Of a stretch of DNA of 64,000 nucleotides, positions 44,030 to 52,543 are shown piece by piece. Under the pieces are notes generated by a model. The model had not been told where the DNA came from, made no database searches, and saw nothing but the letters and a program-made list of their open reading frames with translations. The stretch comes from Mucilaginibacter flavidus (lineage in GTDB: Bacteria; Bacteroidota; Bacteroidia; Sphingobacteriales; Sphingobacteriaceae): the NCBI RefSeq assembly GCF_024055575.1, contig NZ_JAMXOE010000001.1, forward strand, positions 744,001 through 808,000, written 5' to 3'. How positions within the stretch are numbered: the first letter of the stretch is position 1; each line of letters starts with the position of its first letter. Position numbers and translations under genes: made by a program.

Positions 44030-44932
44030 ATGAAACCTACATTATTAATATTGGCCGCCGGTATGGCCAGCCGCTACGGCAGCATGAAACAAGTTGACGG
44101 CTTTGGCCCCAATGGCGAAACTATAATTGACTATTCAATTTATGATGCAATAAAAGCCGGCTTCGGAAAAGTTAGCTTTATTATTAAAGAAGAATTCCAG
44201 GAGAATTTCAAAGCGATTTTTGAGCCGAAATTAAAAGGCCGTATAGAAACTGACTATGTGTTCCAGAGCTTCGATCTGAAGCCTTTTGGTATCGACAAAG
44301 AAATTGAGCGCACCAAACCATGGGGAACCGCCCATGCGGTGTTAGCCGCCCGCAACCAGGTACACGAGCCTTTTTGCGTTATTAATGCTGATGACTTTTA
44401 CGGCTACGATTCGTTCGAAAAAATGGCTAAGTTTTTAACCACCGAAGTAACCGACGATACTTATTCATTAATCGGCTACCAGATTGACAGGACTTTATCT
44501 GATTATGGAACCGTATCTCGCGGTGTGTGTAAAGTTGACGACGCCGGTAACATGGTTGAAATTAACGAGCGTACCGAAGTTTACTTTAAGCCCGATGGCG
44601 GTGTAGCTTACCGGGACGCAACCGGCGAGCACGATTTAAGCAGCGATACCCGCGTTTCGATGAACTTCTGGGGATTTACTCCTGCTGTGTTCAAACAAAG
44701 CGAGCCAATGTTCAGGGATTTTGTGGCAGCAAATGAAAACAACCCAAAATCAGAATTTTTTATTCCGATAGTTGCCGACAATTTGATTAAAAGCGGCGAG
44801 GCATCTTTTAAAGTTATCCCAACCGCATCAAAATGGTTTGGTGTTACTTATAAAGAGGATAAACCGATTGTACAAAAATGCATTTCGGAATTGGTGGAAA
44901 ACGGTACTTACCCCGCTAATTTGTGGGCGTAA
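44030..44932 (+). CDS. Sugar-phosphate nucleotidyltransferase family protein
   Basis: A 300-residue cytoplasmic NTP_transferase protein. The nucleotide-binding opening ILAAGMASRYGSMKQVDGFG (residues ~7-26, LAAGxxxR with Lys) and the metal-binding Asp in VINADDFYG are clear, as is the substrate segment TKPWGTAHAVLAA. It would join a sugar phosphate to a nucleotide. The PNGETIIDYSIYDA segment belongs to a Bacteroidota subgroup often found beside aminoglycoside-phosphotransferase-like sugar kinases, but no kinase adjoins it here. The sugar and nucleotide are not determined. A strong terminator follows. Confidence 0.88.
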   Translation: MKPTLLILAAGMASRYGSMKQVDGFGPNGETIIDYSIYDAIKAGFGKVSFIIKEEFQENFKAIFEPKLKGRIETDYVFQSFDLKPFGIDKEIERTKPWGTAHAVLAARNQVHEPFCVINADDFYGYDSFEKMAKFLTTEVTDDTYSLIGYQIDRTLSDYGTVSRGVCKVDDAGNMVEINERTEVYFKPDGGVAYRDATGEHDLSSDTRVSMNFWGFTPAVFKQSEPMFRDFVAANENNPKSEFFIPIVADNLIKSGEASFKVIPTASKWFGVTYKEDKPIVQKCISELVENGTYPANLWA

Positions 44933-44954
44933 GGAAAGCCCTTCCCTTGATATT

Positions 44955-44988
44955 AAAATCCCGCTGTATGGCGGGATTTTTTGTTTTT
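44955..44988 (+). terminator. Rho-independent terminator of the nucleotidyltransferase gene
   Basis: Stem AAAATCCCGC/GCGGGATTTT with loop TGTATG, followed by a T-rich tail, 22 bp after the stop codon. Confidence 0.9.
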
Positions 44989-45056
44989 AATATATCCTAA
45001 TCCCCAAAACGTTATTTCAATTTAGCCGTTACTTAATATAGTAATTGGGTTAAATT

Positions 45057-47339
45057 ATGCGATTTGAAATAGTAGGAAATACCGAAAGGGTCACCGGGCA
45101 ACCCGATGTTCTCATCATTAAAACGCGGGAAGCAACCGCCCGCATCTGGGTTTACAGCGATTCTATTATCCGGGTTAACGTCAGTAAAGCATTCGATGAA
45201 ACAGACCATTCTTTCGCAGTTATACAAAAACCGGCGGACCAACTTGAATATTCGGAAACCACAGATGAAATCGTTATAACTACGTCGCTATTAAAACTCC
45301 GTATCAACAAATCTCCACTCCGTTTCAATTTTTATACTGCCAATGACAAAGAACTAAGCAAAGATGATGAGCGCTTCGGCATCAACTGGCAGGGCGAGCG
45401 GGTAATCAACTACCGAAAGCTGTACGCCGATGAAAAGTTTATCGGCCTGGGCGAAAAAACCGGCAACCTCAACAAGCGCGGCAGCAGCTTTACCAACTGG
45501 AACACTGATGCAGCCCTGCATGATACCAAAACCGACCGGCTGTACAAAACCTTCCCGTTTTTTATCGGCATCCATAGCGGACTTACCTATGGGCTATTTT
45601 TTGATAACACGCATAAAAGCTATTTCGATTTTGGCGCTACTACCGACGAACAAATGAGCTGGTTTGGCGCCGATGGCGGCGATATGAACTATTACTTTTT
45701 CGGGGCACAAAGCGTCGCAAAAATAATTGAAGACTATACCTGGCTAACCGGTCGAATGGAAATGCCGCCGTTGTGGAGCCTGGGCTACCAGCAGTGCCGC
45801 TGGAGTTATATGAGCGCTGCCGAGGTATTGGATATTGCACAACGTTTCCGCAAAGAAAAAATCCCGGCCGATGTGATGTATTGCGACATAGATTACATGC
45901 ACGGATTTAAAATATTCACGTGGAATAAGGAGACTTTCCCCAACCCGAAAGCATTTATTGCTAAGCTAAAAGCTATTAATTTTCGCCTGGTTATTATTGT
46001 AGATCCCGGGATCAAAATTGAAGATGGTTACAAGCAATATGATGAAGGGGTCGATAAAGATTACTTTGCCAAATATCCCAACGGTGAAAATTATACTGCC
46101 GATGTGTGGCCCGGCCGCTGCCATTTTCCTGATTTCTTTAGGGACGATGTGCGCGAATGGTGGGGCGCAGCTTTTACTGCATTAACCGAACCCGGCGTCG
46201 AAGGCTTTTGGAACGATATGAATGAACCTGCCGCCTGGGGCCAAAACATACCCTGGCTGGTAAAATTTGGCGATAAATTTATGCCCGAGGTACGGAACGC
46301 GTACGGCATGCAAATGGCGCGCGCCACATACGAAGGCACCAGGAAGCTTTTGGAAAACAAGCGACCATTCGTACTTACACGAGCAGCTTATGCCGGCACA
46401 CAGCGCTATTCGGCGGTGTGGACGGGTGATAACTCTGCTTACGATGAGCACATGCTGATGGGCCAGCGCATGGTGAGCAGTTTGGGTATTACAGGCATGT
46501 CTTTCGTCGGCGTGGATATCGGCGGCTTTACCGGCAACCCGACACCCGAATTGATGGTACGCTGGAACTCATTAGGTGTCTTTACGCCAATGTTCCGCAA
46601 CCATGCCATGCAGGGCACCATTAGGCGCGAACCATGGCAATGGGGCAAAAAGAACATGGCCATTATCAAAAAGGATATTGAGCTGCGCTATAGGTTGCTG
46701 CCTTATATCTATTCAGGATTTTACCAATCGCACAAAAACGGCATGCCGCTTAGCCGAACGCTTGCTATTGATTATACCTATGACGAAAACGTATATGACG
46801 TAAAATACCACAACCAATTTTTATTCGGAGATAACATTTTGGTGGCACCGGTTGAAAGCATGCAACTTACTGCCGATGTTTACTTGCCAGCAGGTGAATG
46901 GCACCGCTTAAGCAGTGGGGAAAAGTATCCCGGTGGACAAGTCTACAATGTTGATGCACCCTTAACCGACCTGCCTGTTTTTATTAATGCCGGCGCAATT
47001 ATCCCCATGCAAAACGGAGTGCAAAGCACCAATGAAAATGGCGATGGCATATTGGAACTTAACGTTTGGTATGGTACCCAGGTTAGTAGTTTTGTTTACT
47101 ATGAGGATGACGGAACATCCTACGATTATGAAAGCGGAGATTACTACAAACGGGAAATAACTTTTGACCCGGCTAAAAGAACGGTTACATTTTCAGAAGT
47201 TGAGGGCTCATTCAAATCAAGGTTTGGCAAAATTCAATTGGTGTTGCACGGATTTGGGAATTTGACAAGCCTAAAGAAACAGGCAAAAAGGCTTAAACCG
47301 GTTAAAAATTTGAGTGCCTCCTTTACAATTGAATTTTAG
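45057..47339 (+). CDS. GH31 family alpha-glucosidase
   Basis: A 760-residue glycoside hydrolase without a signal peptide, so probably cytoplasmic. The N-terminal beta-sandwich (about 1-230) is followed by the GH31 barrel. The nucleophile Asp lies in GFWNDMNEPAAWG (near residue 386) and the acid/base Asp in YSAVWTGDNSAYDEHM. Two C-terminal beta domains complete the fold (VYLPAGEWHRLSSGE, YYEDDGTSYDYESGDYYKRE). These features match alpha-glucosidases that release glucose from the non-reducing end of malto-oligosaccharides or sucrose; alpha-xylosidase has a different loop. It starts at ATG 45057. It shares a bidirectional terminator with dnaK. Confidence 0.93.
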   Translation: MRFEIVGNTERVTGQPDVLIIKTREATARIWVYSDSIIRVNVSKAFDETDHSFAVIQKPADQLEYSETTDEIVITTSLLKLRINKSPLRFNFYTANDKELSKDDERFGINWQGERVINYRKLYADEKFIGLGEKTGNLNKRGSSFTNWNTDAALHDTKTDRLYKTFPFFIGIHSGLTYGLFFDNTHKSYFDFGATTDEQMSWFGADGGDMNYYFFGAQSVAKIIEDYTWLTGRMEMPPLWSLGYQQCRWSYMSAAEVLDIAQRFRKEKIPADVMYCDIDYMHGFKIFTWNKETFPNPKAFIAKLKAINFRLVIIVDPGIKIEDGYKQYDEGVDKDYFAKYPNGENYTADVWPGRCHFPDFFRDDVREWWGAAFTALTEPGVEGFWNDMNEPAAWGQNIPWLVKFGDKFMPEVRNAYGMQMARATYEGTRKLLENKRPFVLTRAAYAGTQRYSAVWTGDNSAYDEHMLMGQRMVSSLGITGMSFVGVDIGGFTGNPTPELMVRWNSLGVFTPMFRNHAMQGTIRREPWQWGKKNMAIIKKDIELRYRLLPYIYSGFYQSHKNGMPLSRTLAIDYTYDENVYDVKYHNQFLFGDNILVAPVESMQLTADVYLPAGEWHRLSSGEKYPGGQVYNVDAPLTDLPVFINAGAIIPMQNGVQSTNENGDGILELNVWYGTQVSSFVYYEDDGTSYDYESGDYYKREITFDPAKRTVTFSEVEGSFKSRFGKIQLVLHGFGNLTSLKKQAKRLKPVKNLSASFTIEF

Positions 47340-47386
47340 TTTTCGACTAAATTCAAGAGCTTATTTACAGCTTACTTGTACCAACA

Positions 47387-47420
47387 AAAAACCCTGGCTA
47401 TTTATTTAGCCGGGGTTTTA
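47387..47420. terminator. Bidirectional terminator between GH31 and dnaK
   Basis: Stem AAAACCCTGGCTA/TAGCCGGGGTTTT (one wobble) with a TTTATT loop. The minus-strand side ends in six T, the plus-strand side in four T, so it serves the two convergent genes. Confidence 0.85.
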
Positions 47421-47449
47421 TAGTTTATAAATCTCTTAGGAGATTGGGA

Positions 47450-49363
47450 TTATTTTACTTCTTCGAAGTCAACATCTGTAACAGTGTCAGCGTTGCCTTC
47501 CGCGTGAGGTGCGCCTGCGCCACCGTCAGCACCTGGTGCGCCGCCTTGCTGGCCTGCATCACCTGTTGCTTTGTACATCTCTTCAGATGCTGCATTCCAT
47601 GCGTTGCTTAATTCAGCCTGGGCTGCATCAATGTCGCTGAAGTTTTTAGCTGCATAAGCTTCTTTCAGTTTTTTCAAACCTTCTTCAATCGGAGCTTTTT
47701 TATCTGCAGAAATTTTATCACCGTATTCTTTCAGCTGCTTTTCAGTCGAGAAGATCAGGCCATCGGCACCGTTAAGTTTTTCAACTTCTTCCTTTGCCTT
47801 TTTGTCAGCATCAGCATTTGCTTCAGCTTCGTCCTTCATCTTTTTGATCTCGGCATCAGTTAAGCCTGAAGATGCTTCGATACGGATTTTTTGTTCTTTA
47901 CCTGTTGCTTTATCTTTTGCGGATACGTGTAGTATACCATTAGCATCAATATCAAAAGTTACCTCAACCTGTGGCACGCCACGAGGTGCTGGTGGAATAC
48001 CATCCAGGTGGAAACGGCCTATTGTACGGTTAGCCGAAGCAATCGGGCGCTCACCCTGCAGGATGTGAATCTCAACCGATGGCTGGTTATCAGACGCCGT
48101 AGAGAACACTTCCGATTTTTTGGTCGGGATAGTAGTGTTTGATTCTATCAGTTTGGTCATTACACCACCCATAGTTTCAATACCTAATGAAAGCGGGGTA
48201 ACATCAAGCAATAACACGTCTTTTACTTCGCCGGTTAACACACCACCTTGTATAGCTGCACCAATGGCAACAACTTCATCCGGGTTAACACCTTTTGAAG
48301 GCGCTTTGCCAAAGAATTTCTCAACAGCTTCCTGTATCGCAGGTATACGGGTTGAACCGCCTACCAAAATCACTTCGTCAATATCCGAGGTACTGTAACC
48401 TGCATTTTTCAAAGCAGTTTTGCAAGGCTCGATAGTACGTTTGATCAAACTGTCAGCCAGTTGCTCAAATTTGGCACGGGTTAAAGTTTTAACAAGGTGC
48501 TTAGGCACGCCGTCAGTTGCAGTTACATATGGTAAGTTGATTTCGGTTTGAGCCGAGCTCGACAACTCGATTTTAGCTTTTTCTGCAGACTCTTTTAAGC
48601 GTTGTAAAGCCATTGGGTCCTTACGCAGGTCAACACCTTCGTCGCTTTTAAATTCGTCAGCCATCCAGTCAATGATTACCTGGTCAAAGTCGTCGCCACC
48701 AAGGTGTGTATCACCATCGGTTGATTTTACTTCAAACACGCCATCACCTAATTCAAGGATCGAAACGTCATGTGTACCACCACCACAGTCAAATACGGCA
48801 ATCTTCATATCCTTGTGTGCTTTGTCAAGGCCGTAAGCCAGGGCAGCAGCAGTAGGTTCGTTTATAATACGGCGAACTTTTAAGCCTGCAATTTCACCTG
48901 CTTCTTTAGTAGCCTGGCGCTGTGCATCGTTAAAATAAGCCGGTACGGTAATAACCGCTTCGGTAACTTCATGGCCCAAAAAGTCTTCGGCTGTTTTCTT
49001 CATTTTCTGAAGTATCATGGCCGAGATTTCCTGTGGGGTGTACATGCGGTCACCAATTTCAACACGCGGGGTATTGTTATCGCCTTTAACCACTTTGTAT
49101 GGCATGCGCGCAGCCTCTTTGGTAACCTCGTTAAACTGGTTTCCCATAAAGCGTTTTATTGATGAAATAGTTTTTGTAGGATTTGTAATAGCCTGGCGTT
49201 TCGCAGGGTCCCCTACTTTACGTTCGCCGTTGTCGATAAAAGCTACTACAGACGGCGTAGTACGTTTACCCTCGCTGTTGGCAATAACTACGGGCTCGTT
49301 ACCCTCCATTACTGCAACGCAGGAGTTAGTTGTTCCTAAGTCGATTCCAATTATTTTAGACAT
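47450..49363 (-). CDS. dnaK: Chaperone DnaK (Hsp70)
   Basis: A 637-residue Hsp70. The nucleotide-binding domain opens [20 protein letters not shown] and contains [20 protein letters not shown] and [11 protein letters not shown]. The linker [19 protein letters not shown] leads to the substrate-binding domain, and the C-terminus ends in a Gly/Ala-rich tail and the EEVK-type end (TDVDFEEVK) that binds co-chaperones. It folds and protects proteins in the cytoplasm with DnaJ and GrpE, whose genes are not adjacent. One change from the usual CGGGTFDVS motif is His for Phe (GGGTHDVS), which is common in Bacteroidota. A sigma-54-like promoter sequence lies upstream. Confidence 0.98.
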   Translation of the reverse strand: MSKIIGIDLGTTNSCVAVMEGNEPVVIANSEGKRTTPSVVAFIDNGERKVGDPAKRQAITNPTKTISSIKRFMGNQFNEVTKEAARMPYKVVKGDNNTPRVEIGDRMYTPQEISAMILQKMKKTAEDFLGHEVTEAVITVPAYFNDAQRQATKEAGEIAGLKVRRIINEPTAAALAYGLDKAHKDMKIAVFDCGGGTHDVSILELGDGVFEVKSTDGDTHLGGDDFDQVIIDWMADEFKSDEGVDLRKDPMALQRLKESAEKAKIELSSSAQTEINLPYVTATDGVPKHLVKTLTRAKFEQLADSLIKRTIEPCKTALKNAGYSTSDIDEVILVGGSTRIPAIQEAVEKFFGKAPSKGVNPDEVVAIGAAIQGGVLTGEVKDVLLLDVTPLSLGIETMGGVMTKLIESNTTIPTKKSEVFSTASDNQPSVEIHILQGERPIASANRTIGRFHLDGIPPAPRGVPQVEVTFDIDANGILHVSAKDKATGKEQKIRIEASSGLTDAEIKKMKDEAEANADADKKAKEEVEKLNGADGLIFSTEKQLKEYGDKISADKKAPIEEGLKKLKEAYAAKNFSDIDAAQAELSNAWNAASEEMYKATGDAGQQGGAPGADGGAGAPHAEGNADTVTDVDFEEVK

Positions 49364-49712
49364 ATGATTATATTTTCCTGATTGATTGTTATTGTTATTG
49401 TTTACTACAGCTATTCAACAAGGCATGTGCCAATCATTACTTTGGCAGGAAAAATGGCGGGGAATGACGAAATGATGAAGGAGAAAGGTTAAAAACCGTC
49501 AGTTAATTGTATAAAAACGGTGACAGGTTGGCAGGCGAGGTGGCATTTTGCAATGATGGTTTGATACCATATCTTCATGGGTCGCGAAACAAAGTGCTAA
49601 AACACGAATACTCGTTAAAAGTAGTCTTATTGACAAATAACAGGTTTTAAAACAGCTTGCGGCAATAGCTGCCGGGCGTCCCCAACAACAATTGCCTGTC
49701 GTAATTACTAAA
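49364..49712. other. dnaK upstream region, no further gene supported
   Basis: A 349-bp gap. The part near dnaK holds the candidate sigma-54-type promoter (49411-49434). The rest has no credible gene; a minus-strand frame of 79 codons overlaps the leader-peptide gene out of frame and looks spurious. A weak stem (CGGCA/TGCCG near 49660) could end the peptide transcript. Confidence 0.4.
49411..49434 (-). promoter_or_regulatory. Candidate sigma-54-type promoter of dnaK
   Basis: On the minus strand TTGGCACATGCCTTGTT resembles the -24/-12 consensus TGGCAC-N5-TTGCW: TGGCAC, five bases, then TTGTT, with one mismatch in the GC pair of the -12 part. The start site would lie about 40 nt upstream of the dnaK ATG. 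No TAnnTTTG box was found at a better place. Confidence 0.4.
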
Positions 49713-49904
49713 TTAGCAAGTTGGACAAGGGCATTCACCTGGAAGCAAACAGGTTTTGGTTGCAGCGCATTGGAATAATCCGGTGCAGCAGCCCTGGCTG
49801 TACGATACGCCGTTTTGTCCGTGCATTGCGCAGCCTGGTAATTTGCCGCCCTGAACTTCTCTCATTTCTTTTTTAGAAAGGGGTTTTCCTAAGTTGGAAT
49901 TCAT
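49713..49904 (-). CDS. Cys-rich peptide with double-glycine leader (bacteriocin/natural-product-precursor-like)
   Basis: A 63-residue peptide starting at ATG 49904; the longer frame back to 49955 adds an implausible N-terminus. The leader is MNSNLGKPLSKKEMREVQGG, with the Leu-Ser-Lys-Lys-Glu-Met and Gly-Gly pattern of Bacteroidota exported peptides processed by C39-type peptidase/ABC transporters. The core of 43 residues holds eight Cys (one early, a CC pair, then five more, with CPCPTC at the end) and little charge. It could be a disulfide-rich bacteriocin or a substrate for modification. No transporter, peptidase or modifying enzyme is encoded nearby, so export machinery must act in trans. 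Function is inferred only from the leader. Confidence 0.75.
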   Translation of the reverse strand: MNSNLGKPLSKKEMREVQGGKLPGCAMHGQNGVSYSQGCCTGLFQCAATKTCLLPGECPCPTC

Positions 49905-50338
49905 AATTTGATGTTTGATTTTTTGGCCCTGGTTTTTAAAAGGTACAAGGCTCACTACCTTTTTGAGGCTGATTTATATAGTTTAGTAAATCATTCAATA
50001 AAAAATTAAATTGAAAATGGCCCAAGGCAAAAAAGCGGTTGAGGCATTGTATTGCGTTTAGGTTAAGATAAAACTACATAAACTTATCCTACAAAACAAA
50101 ATATTTTGAGCAATTTAATTTGATAAAAGTGTGCGAAAATTACTTTTACACAAAAAAATACGCTGGCAGTTGTAAATATTTATATTTGGGTATAAATAAA
50201 ACGCCTCTGCAACTCAACACACTCAAAAGGCAGACTACACTGCCTGGAATTGTATAACAATTAGCCAAATACACACGGCTAAAACTTCAATTATCAAATT
50301 GGACAAAGTTTTTTATTGTTATTAATTTCAAAAATCAA
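49905..50338. other. AT-rich intergenic region upstream of the leader peptide and GNAT genes
   Basis: A 434-bp divergent gap, strongly AT-rich between 49980 and 50340. I see no gene, no convincing hairpin and no repeat shared with other parts of the window. It should hold the promoters of the two divergent genes; TACCTTTT on the minus strand near 49940-49947 is a near match to a -7 box for the peptide gene. Confidence 0.4.
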
Positions 50339-50881
50339 ATGTTTTTTATCGAATCTGAAAGGTTGCGGATGATACCGTTAACACATGAATTATTACAGTT
50401 ATTACACACCAGTAGAGCCGCAATGGAGCAGGCGCTCGGCCTAAAGACATCAAATTACCAGGTAAGCGAATTTTATCAAAAAGAGATAGACGATGCGATG
50501 ATAAACTTTTGGCTGCCAAAAACTCTTGTCAACCCCGATGCCTTCAAATGGTACACGGATTGGGAAATAGTGCTCAAAAGTATCAACACGTCTGTCGGTG
50601 GGATGGGATTTAATGGCGAACCCAACGAGAACGGCGAGGCAGAAACAGGTTATATGATTGATGAGCAGCACCAAAACAAAGGCTACGCAACCGAGGCGCT
50701 GCAATTATTAAGCAACTGGGCTTTTACTGATGCAAGGGTTGAATCTGTTATTGTGCATACCTACCAGTATAACCTGCCATCAAGAAGAATACTGGTAAAA
50801 TCCGGATTTGAAGAAGTTGGGATGGATGCAGATGGGCTGATGACCTTTCGGTTAGTTCCTTCGAAATCCACTATTGTTTAG
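50339..50881 (+). CDS. GNAT family N-acetyltransferase, RimJ/RimL type
   Basis: A 180-residue cytoplasmic acetyltransferase. It opens MFFIESERLRMIPLTHELLQ as usual for the RimJ/RimL group, has the tetratricopeptide-like substrate helices in residues ~30-75, then GGMGFNGEPNENGEAETGYM and the acetyl-CoA loop DEQHQNKGYATEALQLL (QxxGxA form) near residues 110-126. YQYNLPSRRILVKSGFEEVG is the conserved C-terminal helix-strand. Members acetylate N-terminal amines of proteins, peptides or small molecules; the substrate is open. It faces away from the Cys-rich peptide gene, and a self-protection role is possible but unsupported. Confidence 0.88.
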   Translation: MFFIESERLRMIPLTHELLQLLHTSRAAMEQALGLKTSNYQVSEFYQKEIDDAMINFWLPKTLVNPDAFKWYTDWEIVLKSINTSVGGMGFNGEPNENGEAETGYMIDEQHQNKGYATEALQLLSNWAFTDARVESVIVHTYQYNLPSRRILVKSGFEEVGMDADGLMTFRLVPSKSTIV

Positions 50882-50940
50882 CATTCAAATGGTATATAAT
50901 AAAACCTTCCTGCCATTGGCAGTGAGGGTTTATTCGTTAA

Positions 50941-51099
50941 TTAATCTAATAAGCACAGTTCAATAGCTTCTTCTAAATCCATCAATGCCTCATCTATTGT
51001 TTTCCCGGCAGCGTGGCAGCCTTTAAACATCGGGCAGGAATCGACGAAGACATTGTCTTCGTCAATTTCAATTTCTAATGGGAAACAAAATATTTTCAA
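50941..51099 (-). CDS. Small HicB-like antitoxin-domain protein (orphan)
   Basis: A 52-residue frame starting at TTG 51099, preceded only by in-frame codons without ATG. The sequence fits the short HicB N-terminal fold: IEIDEDNVFVDSCPMFKGCH, where SCPMFKGC takes the place of the usual CPELPGC, then AGKTIDEALMDLEEAIELCL, the typical helix. A DNA-binding C-terminus is missing and no HicA toxin gene adjoins it, so it is an orphan or remnant. It is divergent from the YoeB-type module at 51153. The start codon is uncertain; the frame itself is well supported by the family pattern. Confidence 0.65.
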   Translation of the reverse strand: MKIFCFPLEIEIDEDNVFVDSCPMFKGCHAAGKTIDEALMDLEEAIELCLLD

Positions 51100-51141
51100 T
51101 AGCTCTATTTTTTGAAATTTAAAACCATGATATAAAAATAC

Positions 51142-51149
51142 TATTTTTG
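51142..51149 (+). promoter_or_regulatory. -7 box (TATTTTTG) immediately before the antitoxin gene
   Basis: Exact TAnnTTTG match ending four bases before the ATG at 51153. If used, the transcript would start at or next to the start codon, that is, it would be leaderless. No -33 box at the normal distance was found. Confidence 0.4.
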
Positions 51150-51152
51150 TAT

Positions 51153-51377
51153 ATGAACATACAAGCTGAAAAAATCGAAGTAATTAAGCTAATAGCTGAT
51201 ATTGAAAGCGAAAAGGTTCTTAAGAAAATTAAATCCATTTTGAAATCAGAAAAAAAAATGGACGAAACCGAAAGAATTTTAGCTAACCCGGCAATGGTAA
51301 AACGCCTTGAAGAAAGCCGGCAGCAATTTCTTGATGGTAGAGGCGTGAAGGTTTCTTTAGATGATATATGGAAGTAA
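51153..51377 (+). CDS. Antitoxin of a YoeB-type toxin-antitoxin module
   Basis: A 74-residue protein starting at ATG 51153 (the TTG at 51147 lies in the -7 box). It is mainly helical: an N-terminal helix (IEVIKLIADIESEKVLKKIK), a basic middle and a C-terminal toxin-binding type segment with LEESRQQFLDGRGVKVSLDD. It belongs to the small antitoxins of Bacteroidota whose N-terminal part is not a clear Phd or RelB domain. Its 3' end overlaps the toxin gene by 10 bp, typical of translationally coupled pairs. The assignment as antitoxin rests on this arrangement. Confidence 0.8.
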   Translation: MNIQAEKIEVIKLIADIESEKVLKKIKSILKSEKKMDETERILANPAMVKRLEESRQQFLDGRGVKVSLDDIWK

Positions 51378-51625
51378 TATTTACTCCCGATGCTTTAGAA
51401 GATTTAGCCTATTGGAAACAAAAGCACAACGATAAAATTCTTGCAAGGATAAAAGACCTGGTAAAGGCTATTCAAGCGACTCCATTTCAAGGTATAGGCA
51501 AACCCGAACCTTTGAAACATAATTTCTCCGGAATGTGGTCGAGGCGAATTAATCGCGAGCACAGGATCATTTACGAGATCGTATCAGGAAAAATTATAAT
51601 TCATGCTTTAAAAGAGCATTATTAA
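51368..51625 (+). CDS. Toxin of the Txe/YoeB family (ribosome-dependent mRNA interferase)
   Basis: An 85-residue protein with the full YoeB pattern: FTPDALEDLAYWKQKHNDKI at the start, a long helix ending KAIQATPFQGIGKPEPLKHN and the catalytic C-terminal half MWSRRINREHRIIYEI, then HALKEHY. The Glu of GKPEPLK, the Arg in RRINREHR and the His-Tyr end are the expected catalytic residues (His and Tyr near 84-85). Family knowledge: YoeB cuts mRNA at the ribosomal A site when freed from its antitoxin. It starts inside the antitoxin gene (10-bp overlap). The length is normal and the gene looks intact. Confidence 0.92.
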   Translation: MEVIFTPDALEDLAYWKQKHNDKILARIKDLVKAIQATPFQGIGKPEPLKHNFSGMWSRRINREHRIIYEIVSGKIIIHALKEHY

Positions 51626-51665
51626 ATTCGAAAATCTTTACAAGGCTTTTCTAACCCAATAATTT

Positions 51666-51699
51666 ATAAAAAAGAATGCCCCGCCAAAAGCGGGGCATT
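51666..51699 (-). terminator. Terminator at the end of the ribosomal operon
   Basis: On the minus strand AATGCCCCGC/GCGGGGCATT with a five-base loop is followed by CTTTTTT. It lies 33 bp past the rplQ stop. The stem may also stop plus-strand transcription from the toxin gene, although that side has only a short T run. Confidence 0.9.
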
Positions 51700-51731
51700 T
51701 CCTTAATAATTAGATTTATTTGGATTTAAAA

Positions 51732-52346
51732 TTATTCGCCTTTTTCTGCATTTTCTTCATTTGCAGCGGGAGCCTCAGGAGCTTCTGGTTCAGCAGCAGG
51801 AGCTTCAGCTACCGGTGCCTCTGCCACAGGGGCTTCAGCAACTGGTGTTTCAGCAACCGGCGCAACTTCAACAGCTTCGGCTACAGGAGCAGCTTTAGCA
51901 GCTGGCTCAGCAGTTTTAGCTTTAGCAGAACCTCCACGACGACGGGTTGATTTCTTTTCAGTTTTAGCAACGTCGGTACCGTAAACAGTGTTGTAATCAA
52001 CTAACTCAATCATTGCCATTTCAGCGTTGTCACCTAAACGGTTTTCCATTTTGATGATACGTGTGTAACCGCCCGGACGGGTAGCTATTTTCTCAGCAAT
52101 CTCGCGGAACAGGATGCTCACAGCATCTTTATCCTGCAGATAGCTAAATACTGTACGGCGTGAATGCGTAGTATCGTTTTTTGCTTTTGTAAGAATTGGC
52201 TCAACATAACCGCGTAAAGCTTTTGCTTTTGCTAATGTTGTAGTAATGCGCTTGTGTAAGATAAGCGAAGTGGCCATGTTGCTCATCATCGCCTTGCGGT
52301 GACTGTTGGTGCGGCCTAAGTGGTTTAATTTTTTACCGTGTCTCAT
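51732..52346 (-). CDS. rplQ: Ribosomal protein bL17 with long acidic Ala/Pro/Glu tail
   Basis: The first ~125 residues are a normal bL17 ([20 protein letters not shown], then [19 protein letters not shown] and a GGYTRIIK core) of the large subunit near the exit tunnel. About 75 further residues follow: a basic linker ([15 protein letters not shown]) and a low-complexity tail of PVAEA units rich in Ala, Pro and Glu. Most bL17 proteins stop near 120 residues; extended tails occur in Bacteroidota. The last gene of the operon, it follows rpoA after 197 bp that contain an inverted repeat. Confidence 0.96.
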   Translation of the reverse strand: MRHGKKLNHLGRTNSHRKAMMSNMATSLILHKRITTTLAKAKALRGYVEPILTKAKNDTTHSRRTVFSYLQDKDAVSILFREIAEKIATRPGGYTRIIKMENRLGDNAEMAMIELVDYNTVYGTDVAKTEKKSTRRRGGSAKAKTAEPAAKAAPVAEAVEVAPVAETPVAEAPVAEAPVAEAPAAEPEAPEAPAANEENAEKGE

Positions 52347-52490
52347 TGTTTTTTTGTTGTTGTGGCACGTGCATACCGTCGGACGGCGTTTCCGTCAAGT
52401 CCTTGGAATTATGCAAATACTCAGTTGTAAATTTGAGTGATGGGTAGTGAGATCGCCTCAGTACGTTGCTCTGTTGTTATTAAATGTAAA

Positions 52491-52536
52491 ATGGTGATTA
52501 AAGAACCGAAACTAATTTCTATTCTCTAATCACCAT
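52491..52536. repeat. Inverted repeat in the rpoA-rplQ gap
   Basis: Perfect 10-bp arms ATGGTGATTA (52491-52500) and TAATCACCAT (52527-52536) around 26 bp. The spacer segment GAAACTAATTTCT recurs at 54794-54806 in the rpsM-rpsK gap, together with another TTAATCACTA, so it is a dispersed unit placed twice in the operon. Confidence 0.6.
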
Positions 52537-52543
52537 TCACTGA

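Noticed and set aside
49499..49738. 79-codon minus-strand frame downstream of the Cys-rich peptide
   Set aside because: It overlaps the peptide gene out of frame, has no domain and no promoter, and looks like a chance frame.
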